Positions 46,801-56,644 of a stretch of 64,000 nt of DNA are shown here, one piece after another. The position numbers and the translations under genes were made by a program. How positions within the stretch are numbered: the first letter of the stretch is position 1; each line of letters starts with the position of its first letter. The notes under the pieces were generated by a model that saw only the letters and a list, made by a program, of their open reading frames with translations, searched no databases and was not told where the DNA came from. This stretch comes from Moringa oleifera (Eukaryota > Streptophyta > Magnoliopsida > Brassicales > Moringaceae): NCBI GenBank assembly GCA_021397835.1, contig JAJFZO010000396.1:1488001-1552000 (forward strand). Reading direction: 5' to 3'.

Positions 46801-49180
46801 ACCTAGTTGCTGACCTAGTTGGCTCTCTCTACATTCAGCAATACACGTGACAGAGAATCTATATGAACACCAAGGACACGACAAAGACACTAAAGATGTC
46901 TTTCAAAAATATTGAATATAAAACAATTAGAGTCAATACCTTGTCAGGGATAGTTTGCTACATTATCTTCACATCTAATGTGTGATTAAGGTACCAAATT
47001 TAGCTACTTCTCAATCCATTTCTATTTTCATTTCCTTTTGCTCCCATCCACCTAATTCCCCTTACTGTGTTGTGGCCAATGGAGTTCCATCTTGATCCAG
47101 GATCTTCTCACGTTAGGACATGGACTGAAAGTCCTTAACTCCGGGCCTTAAAACAATTTAAATCTTGCTAAACAAGTCTGCTTAAAATCAACAGTCATTA
47201 GCTCCTATATGGCTGTTATCTTAACATTACACATGCAGGGACTGGCTCATACATGCAGCAACAGCCTACTGAAATTGAAATCTATTTAAGCAGAAGATGG
47301 ACAGCAGAAAAAGAAACAATACTTATAAAGATGCACTGCATTTCGAAGTGTCTTTAATGCATAAAACCTATGATATTGAAACTCTTCAAGTAACAATGTT
47401 GCAGTCCATACAACACTGTAAATATAGATATAACTTTTTGGACTCTTCAAATCAATAGATTTCTTTGGGGCATAAAATTATAAAACCGAATATTTGGCCC
47501 AATTTGAAGAACTATTTATATCTGACCCCTGAGTCCAAATCTTGATAACTAGCATGACATGAATTGCTCCTTAAACTCAAATCTTAAACTCTTTTAATGG
47601 CTTTTGTTTGAGCACTCTAGAAAATCCGAACATGAAACTAATGATATAATAGAAAATACTGTGCAGGAGCAACTTTGTTCATGTAGTTTCAAGCCTTCTT
47701 TGTCATGGGAATTCCCAGAGTGGCATGCATTCACATGTCTCAACCCTCAAATGATCAAACAATTTTCCCTCTAAACCTATAAAATAACTCATCAATGATT
47801 TTTCTCCATATAGATTCTACATCTGCTCACAAGTTAAGTCCTGTTGAACTTTCCTCTTGTGCACTTATCTCTGATTTTAACTAAGAAGACATAGATGTAA
47901 AATCATATGTTGCTCAAAATTTAAGTGGGATTAAAAAATTCAACTAAGCATTAAAAGCCAGAACAACAAGGTGCTTCCATTTTAAAGGGATATTCTTTGG
48001 CAGGAATTATACATGAAATGAAACTTGTCCTTGATGGTTTCTTTTCATTAACAAAAGGTTCATCATAGAGATTGTTTTGAGTCTTACAGCACTCTAAGTT
48101 CTTTGAGATTTCCCAACTCCTTTGGGATGGGCCCAGACAATGCATTATGAGCAATTGACCTAAACAAATAAAATGAAGTATGGTCAGCTGAAGCCCCAAT
48201 ACAAAAGAATTTGCCACCCCCCCCCCCCCCCCCCCCGCAACAAAAAAAAAAGACAAAATCATTTGCGCGCGTGACTTTATAAATTAGCATAGCAGAAGAC
48301 CGGGAGGAACACAGAAACACCATGCTTTAACATAACACGAGAAGAATATGGATTAAACTTAAATGGAACAGGTGTCCGTGTGTGACAGTTAAGTAAACAG
48401 ATATTTTTATGATTGTGCATTGGTGTTCCAATGTGTAAAAGAAGAAACTATAAGATACAGCAGCAGCAGGAACGAGCAACAATAGAAGATAACAGAAATA
48501 ATGTGAAGCCCTACATTTCCATGGCTAAAACAATATAAAGATATGAAAAAAGAAACATACATACATTTTATATATATATAGCCTTAATAAGAAGTTCTTA
48601 AAAAAAAAAAAAGAGAGAGAGGAATGCAAATGATATGTAAATGATTAAATCTAATTAAACATAAGGATTGGAAAGAGAATCCACTCACTAGGATCGCAAT
48701 CAGTAAAACCATGATTATACTTGTCCGATTCATGTTATTGATGAGTAAAGCTATACGAGGTCTTAACCATTGTCATCGATAAAAACCCACTTTTAAGGCC
48801 CAAAAATTTTCATCAAGCTTTTGGATAAGTACTTGAAAGTAAGTGGGGATGCCAGAGGAAGCCATACAAGCAAATTTTGTTCTTGACACTATTCTCTGGA
48901 ACAGAAATGTGCTACCCACTGCAAACTTTGTAGCTTATATAAAAATGGCATTATAAATACAAATACATAATCCATATATGATATGCCGTGTATATTGCAG
49001 GAATTGATGCATCAAACTGGTAAGAATTGACGCCTGGAAGAAATATCATCTGCTCTAACAGATGACTATGTCAAACCATCATTTGTTACTTACAATAATT
49101 GCAATGCAGATAAGTTTCCAATGAAAGCTGGCAATGGACCAGTGAAGTAATTTTGATCAATCTTCCTGTAAACGCGCACC

Positions 49181-49211
<31 letters not shown>

Positions 49212-51822
49212 AAAAAAAAAAAAGAACCTGTCAATAACCAAAATTTGATGCTTTAATTTCTTCACTGATTCATTGAGAAGGTGTTGCAGGTACACTTCAA
49301 GTGTGAAAAGTAAGATAAAAAGAGGAAAAAGAGAGAGAAAGTTCATACAAAAAGGTTAGGTATTTTAAAGCCGCAAGATCTTCTGGAATTACTCCTCTTT
49401 TGTTCAGTGCATAAACTCTCCTGGAATATCAGATAAACAATAAGACTGCACCAAGCAAAAGGCCATGATAAATTTATTTTTAAACAAAGAAACTCTTCTA
49501 AATTACTGTCTTTTATGAACAAGTTATCAAAATTTATCTCTTCCGCATAAAAGGCTGCAAAATGAAAACCTTGCTAGGATCCAAGCTATATCTGGTTTTG
49601 TATTTCTTATTTCATTAAAATTTCTTTTTATACTAAAGACTCAATTCAAGTGTTTCCAGGGTGATTAGCTTGTAACAGTCGAAACATTCCAAACAAGTTT
49701 GTAAATAATGCAAGGAATTAAGTAGACTTTAACTTTTCTCTATTTGAAAAAAAAAAAAAAAGGAGTATATTTAACTTCTACTAGGAATTGAGAAGTTCAA
49801 ATTGACACTGACCACAAAAAAAAAAAAAAAAAAGCTAATGTTAAAGGACTTTACATGAATAAGAAAATAATTTTTCAATAAAACTCAAAAATAAAAAAAT
49901 GAAACATAGTTAAGATACTTACATACACCTGGCATCACCAAATGTTCTAGTTCCCACCCACCTTATCAATTAACAGGAAGATGTAGGGGTTGATGGATAA
50001 AAGATTTTAAGTTTATGAGATAGATTATCATTCCTACAGTCAATCAATAGTAACTAGCCAGAAAATCAGTACTGTTGCATTTGACAGAGACAAAATAGGC
50101 TTCAATATTGTTACCACATGAATTAACAATTCACATGAATAGATTGTTATGTCATCACAGTAGGAACAGAGAACTTTATCTTGATAATTTTTTCATAGGT
50201 TGATAAAGTTATTTGGACTTCGGTACCACTGAATTTATAATTAGTTGATTCTAACAAATGATGACCTCATGGGCTACCTGAACTAAGATGATCAATTCTT
50301 GGCCGTACTTGAAGATATATCATTGTCACTGACGTGACATAAGTTTCTTTCACAGCATTTGTTAATTTGCAGCCTCGAATACGATCTATTACCAAGCATG
50401 ATCTGATAATATTGTTTTTGTTCCTTTTGAGTTGTCGAAAGGCTATTCAAAGAAGAAAAACAAAAATACTATATGGAGAGACAGAGAGAGAGAGAAGAGC
50501 ATACAATTGAGTGATATGGCAAGTGGTGGCGTTGTCGTACAAACAGTCGCATTTTATGGCGGGATTGTTGGAGGGATCCTCGAAGTCGGATCCGTCGATG
50601 GCGGATCCCGTGCATGGCTCTCCGCTTATGTTCCACAGCGCCACTGCTTGTGCGTGCCATTTCTGGAACACCGAGTTCAGTGCCCTCACTGCTCTCACAC
50701 GTTAACCCAACCACATATCACAACATTAATTGCTTCAGAGATAAAATCCAAGTCAATCCGGTTTTCTGGTCTTAATCTTGTAACACACGAATTCAACTAC
50801 TTGATATCAGCAATGTCGTAATCCATTACACTCTTTTTTGAACCAGTCGCAAACTTCTACCATTTCGTGATTACAGGTGAAATTTTGGGACAAGACGAAG
50901 AAAAGAGAAGGAATTGTGATCGTTCACCTACTGAAAGGGTCGTTTTTTTTCCAGGGTGGTGGGCTGAGTAACATAAGTCAACACAGCTAACGAATTGTTT
51001 TGACTATTTATATTTTAATAAGTAATCCAGAAATTAATATTTATTCTTTTTTTTGAAAAACCGAAATGACAATCCAAATTATATGTGAAAATCAAATTAA
51101 AATGTGAATTAATTTCTAATTGACATATTAAGAAACCTACTGTAAAGCTTAGATTTTTTTTTAGGATAAATGTAAATATAAAAATACTAACTCTGCTTTT
51201 TTAAAAAAATTATTCAATCAATTCATTTAATTTTTATTTAAATTAAATTAAATTAAACTTTAAACTTTTACTATTTTAAGATTTCTGAAAATAAATAGGG
51301 AATACATGGGAGAGAAAAAGAAAAAGAAATGGAAAGAGAGACAAAAGATAATTTTTTTAGTTTTTTTTAACTTTTTAATTTTTGAATTTTTAATTGATAA
51401 TTCAAATACAATCCAATTTGATATAATTGAAAGCTTCGACCTAAGAATAAATCAATGGATATAATAAAATTTAAATTAAAAAATAAAATTAATATAAAAT
51501 TTTTTATGTACATGCAAAGTTATTTTTATAATAGATAATCAATAAAATAATATTTTTTTAATTTAAGATTTATTATCAAAAAATTCAAATTAAAATGTAA
51601 ATTAATTTTTCAAATTAACATAAGAAAAAAAAAAAGTTATGGTGAAGCTTAGATTTTCCTTATAATATACATTTACCGGAGGGAGGATGCCTTTGATCAA
51701 GATGAAGGCATGGCTGATCAGTAAATATTAAAGAGAAGATAATCAGATTATTATAGAAAGTTCGAGAAAACAGAAGCTTTCTATGAAGACTTCATGAAGC
51801 CATCCAGGCAAAGAAAGACAAC

Positions 51823-51855
<33 letters not shown>

Positions 51856-51993
51856 ACCTTCAGATGGATCAGTGGTGGCGTTCTGAGCTTGGGATAGGTG
51901 AAGCACTGACAAGAAGAAGAAAGAGAAGAAACAGTAGCAGAGAAAGGCGAAAGAAGATGGCAGCTCCAGCTTGCTATTCATTTGTCTTTCCAT
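34893..51993 (-). CDS. LRR-malectin receptor-like kinase (At1g56140 type), frameshifted
   Basis: 24 coding exons: 51993-51858, 50688-50505, 49420-49349, 49165-49094, 48159-48088, 46392-46321, 46209-46138, 46028-45957, 45802-45731, 45624-45553, 45453-45382, 45294-45223, 45070-45005, 44604-44542, 39109-39065, 38828-38767, 37986-37607, 37464-37269, 37100-36940, 36526-36408, 36313-36103, 35848-35617, 35511-35361, 35261-34893. Total 3095 nt, one short of about 1031 residues. Order: signal peptide (about 13-36), LRRs coded by ten 72-nt phase-2 exons plus two shorter ones, malectin domain (exons 17-18; NFSINCGGP), membrane span (exon 19; KRRK after it), kinase with [26 protein letters not shown] and APEYAM, so an active-type RD kinase. 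Such kinases act at the plasma membrane in immune and developmental signalling. Exon 19 lacks one base near 37097, which shifts the frame. Confidence 0.93.
37095..37100 (-). other. Single-base deletion at the 5' end of kinase exon 19
   Basis: Exon 18 ends in phase 1 (TCT-G). The only usable acceptor (CAAG) leaves exon 19 at 161 nt. Exon 20 needs phase 1, which requires 162 nt. The start reads G|AT-TTC-CAC-C, whereas the downstream frame ([10 protein letters not shown], membrane span, KRRK) needs one more T in the TTT run. No alternative GT or AG nearby repairs the frame. Confidence 0.75.
37178..37194 (+). repeat. G17 homopolymer in kinase intron 18
   Basis: Seventeen consecutive G (C on the transcript), followed by further G-rich sequence with T interruptions to about 37220. 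It lies 75 nt from exon 18. Confidence 0.9.
39773..39848. repeat. Compound (GT)n(AT)n microsatellite
   Basis: Alternating GT and AT blocks with a near-palindromic layout, inside intron 14 of the kinase gene. Confidence 0.85.
40239..40433 (+). repeat. Short copia-type LTR (5')
   Basis: Starts TGTTGAGATCC and ends TTGCA. Directly followed by TGATATCAAAG, a decayed tRNA-Met primer-binding site. No second copy occurs in the window. Confidence 0.55.
40820..41600 (+). pseudogene. Copia gag zinc knuckle, protease and integrase start
   Basis: A CCHC knuckle ([16 protein letters not shown], about 40838-40885). A protease-like [12 protein letters not shown] site at about 41073-41108 is duplicated by an exact 46-bp tandem repeat (41065-41110 and 41111-41156) that shifts frame. 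Then a gag-pre-integrase remnant and [14 protein letters not shown] ... FVDDYSR (about 41409-41592), the integrase N-terminus. Beyond 41600 the similarity ends abruptly. Confidence 0.75.
41065..41156. repeat. Perfect 46-bp tandem duplication
   Basis: Two identical 46-bp units (41065-41110, 41111-41156) covering the retroelement protease active-site region. Their identity contrasts with the decay around them, so the duplication is recent or an assembly artefact. Confidence 0.9.
41690..42430 (+). pseudogene. Ty3/gypsy reverse transcriptase and gag fragments
   Basis: With frameshifts, 41790-42140 reads like the gypsy RT core ([16 protein letters not shown], then [11 protein letters not shown], a '[13 protein letters not shown]' region and '[16 protein letters not shown]'). 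About 42255-42385 reads like a gypsy gag segment ([36 protein letters not shown]). RT upstream of gag shows rearrangement or two elements. Confidence 0.65.
43440..43708 (+). pseudogene. Copia RNase H C-terminal fragment and purine tract
   Basis: Encodes [36 protein letters not shown] and ADVLTEGLQ, the usual C-terminal end of copia pol. Then TTGAGGGGGA, the polypurine tract, immediately before an LTR start (TGTTAGAATATG at 43709). One in-frame stop follows HD. Confidence 0.8.
43709..44032 (+). repeat. Copia 3' LTR (second element)
   Basis: Begins TGTTAGAATATG right after the purine tract. The end is uncertain; I place it at the last plausible CA. It contains two partial internal repeats ('ggcctaaaatataggctg' and 'ggcctgaaatataggctgg'). 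It is unrelated to the LTR at 40239. Confidence 0.55.
44388..44420. repeat. Compound AT/GT microsatellite
   Basis: Short alternating AT and GT blocks within intron 14 of the kinase gene. Confidence 0.7.
48217..48236 (+). repeat. C20 homopolymer in kinase intron 4
   Basis: Twenty C on the plus strand, G on the transcript, followed on plus by an A-rich run. It is about 60 nt upstream of the acceptor of exon 5. Confidence 0.9.
49179..49223 (+). repeat. C23-A22 homopolymer pair at a 3' splice site
   Basis: C 49179-49201 directly joined to A 49202-49223. On the transcript this reads T22-G23, and only about 13 nt separate the G run from the start of exon 4 at 49165. The T run would be the polypyrimidine tract. 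Confidence 0.9.
50689..51857 (-). other. Kinase intron 1 with direct repeats
   Basis: A direct repeat pair lies at about 51090-51160 and 51585-51655 (shared 'caaattaaaatgt.aattaatt' and 'gaagcttagatttt' words), with AT-rich non-coding sequence between. No coding sequence is seen. The spacing of about 495 bp could be a small LTR-like pair or an old segmental duplication. Confidence 0.5.
51822..51856. repeat. (AT)n(AG)n microsatellite abutting kinase exon 1 donor
   Basis: On the transcript the exon 1 donor GGTTCTCT runs straight into a CT repeat and then an AT repeat. The repeat starts within a few bases of the splice site. Confidence 0.9.
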
Positions 51994-52057
51994 CTACCAG
52001 AGAAACAGAACTGTCTGTCTTCTTTGTGTATCTTGAAGGTGTGGCATGAGTGTTCTG

Positions 52058-52064
52058 CTATATA
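52058..52064 (-). promoter_or_regulatory. Candidate TATA box of the receptor kinase
   Basis: Minus-strand TATATAG, 65-71 bp upstream of the ATG at 51993, which would put transcription start near 52030 and give a short leader. Confidence 0.4.
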
Positions 52065-52089
52065 TGCAATGAAGGGAGGAAAATAAATT

Positions 52090-55000
52090 GAACCAAACAC
52101 AGTACAGTTAGTCAATGGCAATACTAGCTGGTCACTCTGGATGCAATAATTTAAATGAAAAATAGTTTAATCATTTACATGTAAGATAAAAATTTTATAA
52201 AATTTTAATATTTATTTTATATTATTTATTAAATTTTTATATTTAAAAAATAATATAAAAATATTTATTTATTTATTTGATTAGATTCTCTTAAAAATTT
52301 CAAAAACTAAAAAAATTTAAATTGAACATGTTATACAACGAATTTTAATTTAAAATTTTTTATTGTCTTTTAAATTTGAGTTTTTTTAGTACTAAAAATA
52401 TATTTTTTAGAATTTATATTATCAAAAATTTTAAAATTTATAAAAAATAAATCTTACATAAAAATTATTCAAATTTGAGACATGAACTTGAAATAAAATG
52501 AATAATTCATTTGAATTATTTTAAGGTATTTTAACAGCGAAAATAATTTTAATTTTTCATAGTCATTTAATCTAAGGTCTAAAATTAGATCAAAATAAAA
52601 GATAAAGGATCGACTTATCACTTTTTAAACATGAGGATTTGATTGATAATATATTGTAAACATCAAAGTAATATTGTATCAAAGTTTTGTGTATCTGTAC
52701 CCTTCTATGTATTATATATAGCATTAACTCAAAACTTATACATCAATAATCTTGAAACCATAACGTTTCGACTCATTTATGTTAACAGGAAAAAAAAATC
52801 AAATTGGTAAGAGTTTGAGTTAATTTAGTGAATATTTTAGTTCTTATGTTTATCCTCTAATCTTGTATTTTCTTAAATATAGTAAAGCACATTCTATGCG
52901 GTATGTAATTAGTTGGCTTCCATAAAAGCATAAATTAAGGTCATGGTTTGACCCATATATCATAAATAGATTTAGCATAATTAACCTAATGAAAAACTGG
53001 ATTGAGTTGATGTTAGAATCTAAGAAGATCGATTAAATTAATTAAACATGTCAATTGATGATATTAAAGTTATGCTAATTAAATCAACGAAATGAATTAT
53101 GTTGTAGGTTAAGCTTACTTGACAAATCAAATGTTTATAAGCATCATATTTTTCCACTGAAGTGGATAATATATATAAATTTGTTTTTTATTTAAAAAAT
53201 ATCATTAACTGTACATGTTATAAATTTATTAATAATCACTTAATAAGCTAACTGATGCAGAAGATGTTTATCCTTAGTTTGATTTAGCTATGTCAATACT
53301 TTATTTAGCTTATAACACTAGATCGAACATTTACGTTTGACTTGGTTCGATTAGGCCCATTTCTTATTTAACCAATGATAATAAATCTAGCATTTACCCA
53401 ATGGCTCAACCCAACTAGGCCCATATTTCACTTAGCCCATGACACCAAATCAAACATCACCCTTAGCTCGACCCAACTAGGCCCACGACACTAGACTAAG
53501 TATAAAACCCAATTTAATACCATAAGACTCACTAGAGTGCAAGAAGGGTTTTACCACTTGGACTAAGTTAACTCTAACCCTATTAGAGCCTAGGAAGGGC
53601 TCCATCATTTGGAATAAATTTGTCCCACTTTAAAATTTGATAGGTATCAAAAGATTTTTAATGTCCGTCTTGAAAATGAAAACTATACTTCTTGGAACCT
53701 ATGACTTAAGAGTTTATAAAAATTAAGATATGAAGCTTTTCTAATCAAATTATTCTCTTTAAAAGTACATTGTCTACTTAATCATAAGAGAATTCCTCTC
53801 AACAATAACTCCATAAGTTCGAGGCCAAAAGAACCTTACTCAGACTCATTAACTCATAAAAAACCAAGCTTGGGTTACTGGCCAATAACCTAGCCCGAGG
53901 CCAAAAGAAACCTAAAGAAAGAAGATCAACTGAAAAGAAAAATGCAAAGAAAACAAGAAAGAGAAGAAAGGGAAGGGCAAGCAAAATAACACTTGTTTCA
54001 CGAAAAGGTATTACTTTTTTAACATGGCCAATCACATGTGTGCCATGTAATTATGATAACAATGAATGAGTGAGAATGCAGAAAGTGAAAAGAAAATTTT
54101 GTTTTGATAATTGATGCTTATAGGATCGGAACCCAAGATGGAAGACTTGCCTAAGTCATTATGAGTGCCTGGGTTCTTACTTCAAAAAGCTTTACCTAGC
54201 CTGAAACCTAACTTGACATAAAAAATAGATCAACATAGGGTCTGTGTCACGTCATAGCGGGATGAGTTGCAAGGAACATGAGTAAAATTTGTTAGTATAA
54301 TCTTGGGAAGAATTGTGTCAATCTTCGTCATGCATAGTTTTAAGTGGAGGAATGTGTCACATCTTGATTATGACATAGATATGACATATACAAGTGAGGT
54401 TATGTTAGTATACTATAATATTGGAAGAGTGATTCAATCAAGCATTAACACATGGAAATGAGTTTAGGCTTTTGCACCCACATTAGTAATTAGCTGGAGC
54501 AACTCTCCTAGTAAGGCCAAAGTAATGTAAAACTAATTAACACCGTTAATGAAAGGCAAAGATTTTAGGTTGAATGAGTTTAAAGGTATAATATAAGCAA
54601 GTCACATTGTACAAAAATTTTAACCCATGACATATGTCAACCTCTTTGACATCATTGAGTGATAAACCAAAAAATATAAAATCATAAAGTGTAATTTAAA
54701 CCCAAACATCTTGATCTTAATCTAAAAATATCGAAATGTCTAAACTAAACTTGAAATATATCCCAACTTAAAATAACTCGAGTTGTGATAATTGTAGGTT
54801 AAAGGTGCAACAAGGAGGCATCATTTAGGTAGACTAAGGTAACCTCGAGGTACTCTAATTACAGGTTGAGGGTAATAGCATAATATGGTCTAAGATGCCT
54901 TAAGCATCCACCTTGGTTAGCTAAGGAGGCCTCAAGTTGTTGTCATTATGACTTGACTGTAATGGTGCAATAGGGTTATAAACATGTCAAGCTGTTAATT

Positions 55001-55095
55001 ATATGAATAGGTTAAGGGTTCTTGAGTTATGCTGATTGTAGATTATAATGATAAGCAATAAGGCTAAAAATGTAAGAGATTAGCATAGCATCTTA
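52090..55095. other. Long AT-rich intergenic region
   Basis: No gene seen on either strand. It contains the degenerate tandem repeat at 53290-53505. An (A)n/(T)n-rich part at 52.15-52.5 kb may be an old MITE, but I could not pair its ends. Confidence 0.4.
53290..53505. repeat. Three degenerate tandem units of about 65-75 bp
   Basis: Each unit carries the same ordered words: an 'aacactagatcgaac' / 'gataataaatctagc' / 'gacaccaaatcaaac' block, then 'catttac' / 'catcaccc', then 'ctcaacccaactaggcccat' or a close variant. Units are clearly related but diverged. Confidence 0.55.
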
Positions 55096-55129
55096 CTTGT
55101 CATTGCAAAAAAAAAAAAAAATTACAGTT

Positions 55130-55640
55130 TAATGATAGAATTCTTCATCGTTAAATGTAAAAATTTTGTCACAAAGAGACTTAACGATGGACTAATAATG
55201 AAAAAAATTGGTCATTAAATCATCATCGCAAAGGCACCTAGTGATGGAATTTTAAGTCTATCATCAAGTTAACGATGAATAAGGCTTCATTGTTAACTAC
55301 CTAGCAATGGACATCTCAGTCACCAAGTCGTCTCCACCTGACGATGAACGTGGCAAGGTTGACGATGAACCGACGATGAAACGACAACAAACTTGTTCTT
55401 GATTAAGCAAAGAAGTTGCGTATGTTACTAAGACATGATGGCGAGGTGGCCGTCATTAAGACTAATGAGGACCACCTCACCGTTGTCAAAGCTAAAGACA
55501 AATGTAGGTTTGTCGTTAGCCCAAGTGATTGACTTGAGTTCATTGTTAAGCATACCAGGTCTAGTGATAAATGACAATTTTGCCATTAGGCTCCAAATGC
55601 TTAACGGTGGAATATATCATTGCTAGTCCATTGCTAAATT
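55130..55640. repeat. CACTA subterminal motif array
   Basis: A dense set of 10-12 bp copies of 'taacgatgga' and its reverse complement, each degenerated by one to three bases, over about 510 bp. In En/Spm these are the binding sites of the element-encoded DNA-binding protein. Confidence 0.65.
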
Positions 55641-55859
55641 AGTTTAATGTAATAAAAAATATATATAACTTAATTTTTTTAGTTTTTTATAGTATTTTGA
55701 TTATAATGCATAAATCAATAATAATTAACAAATAAAAAACCTAAAATTGAATCTAACTCATACATATAAATAAAAAGTTAATATATAGTACTATGCTATT
55801 TTGATTAACTAAAATAAAGAAAAATAAGCATGTCACTCTAGGGATTAGCCTTGACATTA

Positions 55860-56560
55860 AATGGAGCCATCGACTGTTGTTAAAGAGAAGCCAAAAGATG
55901 GGCCTCTTAGGAATAATGCCTTTATCTTGCGAATATGCTCCTTTTTCTTGGCCTTCTTTTGCTCAAAACATATACGATCCTGCTCCTCTTCTTATGATTT
56001 TGCTCTAAACACTCTTCTGTAGCCTTCATTTAAGGGTGCCTATCTTGTATAGTTATGTTACTGATAGATCTTCTACTATTGGAGCTATTGCTCAAATAGT
56101 ATGATTAGGCTTGAGAGCCAAACTCATATATTCGATGCTTCTTCTCTCCATCTACTACTTTATATTAGATTTGAGTGTAGTCTATATCTAGAGTCTCAAA
56201 AGATCCTTCATGTGGCTGTGAATAAAAGGCAACTAATTTTTCGATGCGATCTTAAAGGAAAAAAAATTATATTAACCAATTCACTACTTAAATCAAATAA
56301 TAAAATAAGAATATAATTAAGATTATTTATTAAATATTAAAAAAATAAAAGTACAGGTACTTGTTTGAAACTCTCATCGATGAATTCATCCGGATTGAAT
56401 TTCTTGGTACGAATCTTCCTAAAAACCTCTATAAGAGTTAGATTTAGGTTGATAGGTGACAATTTATGCAATATGATGGTTGATGCTCTAAATTCTCTTT
56501 GGCCGAGGATACCTAAGGGCCATGTTGATGTAGTTGTACATGGTTGGTCCTATTTTGTTG
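55860..56560 (-). pseudogene. Degenerate En/Spm (Ptta-type) protein fragment
   Basis: On the minus strand, around 56470-56370, 'VFRKIRTKKFNPDEFIDESF' can be read. Around 56235-56100 'LVAFYSQPHEGSFETLDIDY' and 'KKHRIYEFGSQA' follow. This order resembles the C-terminal part of plant Transposase_24/Ptta proteins, which end with a Gly-rich 'VYGLGSQ' segment and a Glu/Arg-rich tail; the tail is visible near 55960-55890 (KKAKKKEHIRKI). Several stops are present. Confidence 0.45.
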
Positions 56561-56644
56561 GGTTAGGATTAGTCATAAGAAGTGAGCTTTCGAGCTTTCC
56601 AACTTGGTTAGGGTTTTGTTTGTAATTTGGGAAACATTAGTAAT

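Larger units (their letters stand above)
55101..56640 (-). mobile_element. Part of a CACTA (En/Spm) transposon
   Basis: The left end CATTGCAAAAAAA (55101) is a decayed CACTACAA-type terminus. From 55130 to about 55640 there are about twenty copies, in both orientations, of a motif close to 'ttaacgatgga' (for example cttaacgatgga, ctagtgatgga, ttgacgatgaac, catcgttaaa). This is the subterminal array typical of the superfamily. Further in, minus-strand coding remnants resemble the plant Ptta/En/Spm accessory protein. The other terminus is not found, so the element is partial. Confidence 0.65.

Noticed and set aside
48084..48323. Open frames with poly-Gly stretches on the minus strand (also at 49086-49346)
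   Set aside because: The Gly runs are only the translation of intronic C/G homopolymers; the true coding parts are 72-nt LRR exons.
49922..49935. Possible micro-exon before LRR exon 3 (a CAG|GTGTAT|GTAAGT pattern)
   Set aside because: Exon 2 joins exon 3 at 49420 in correct phase to give the expected family sequence, and inserting the micro-exon would break it.
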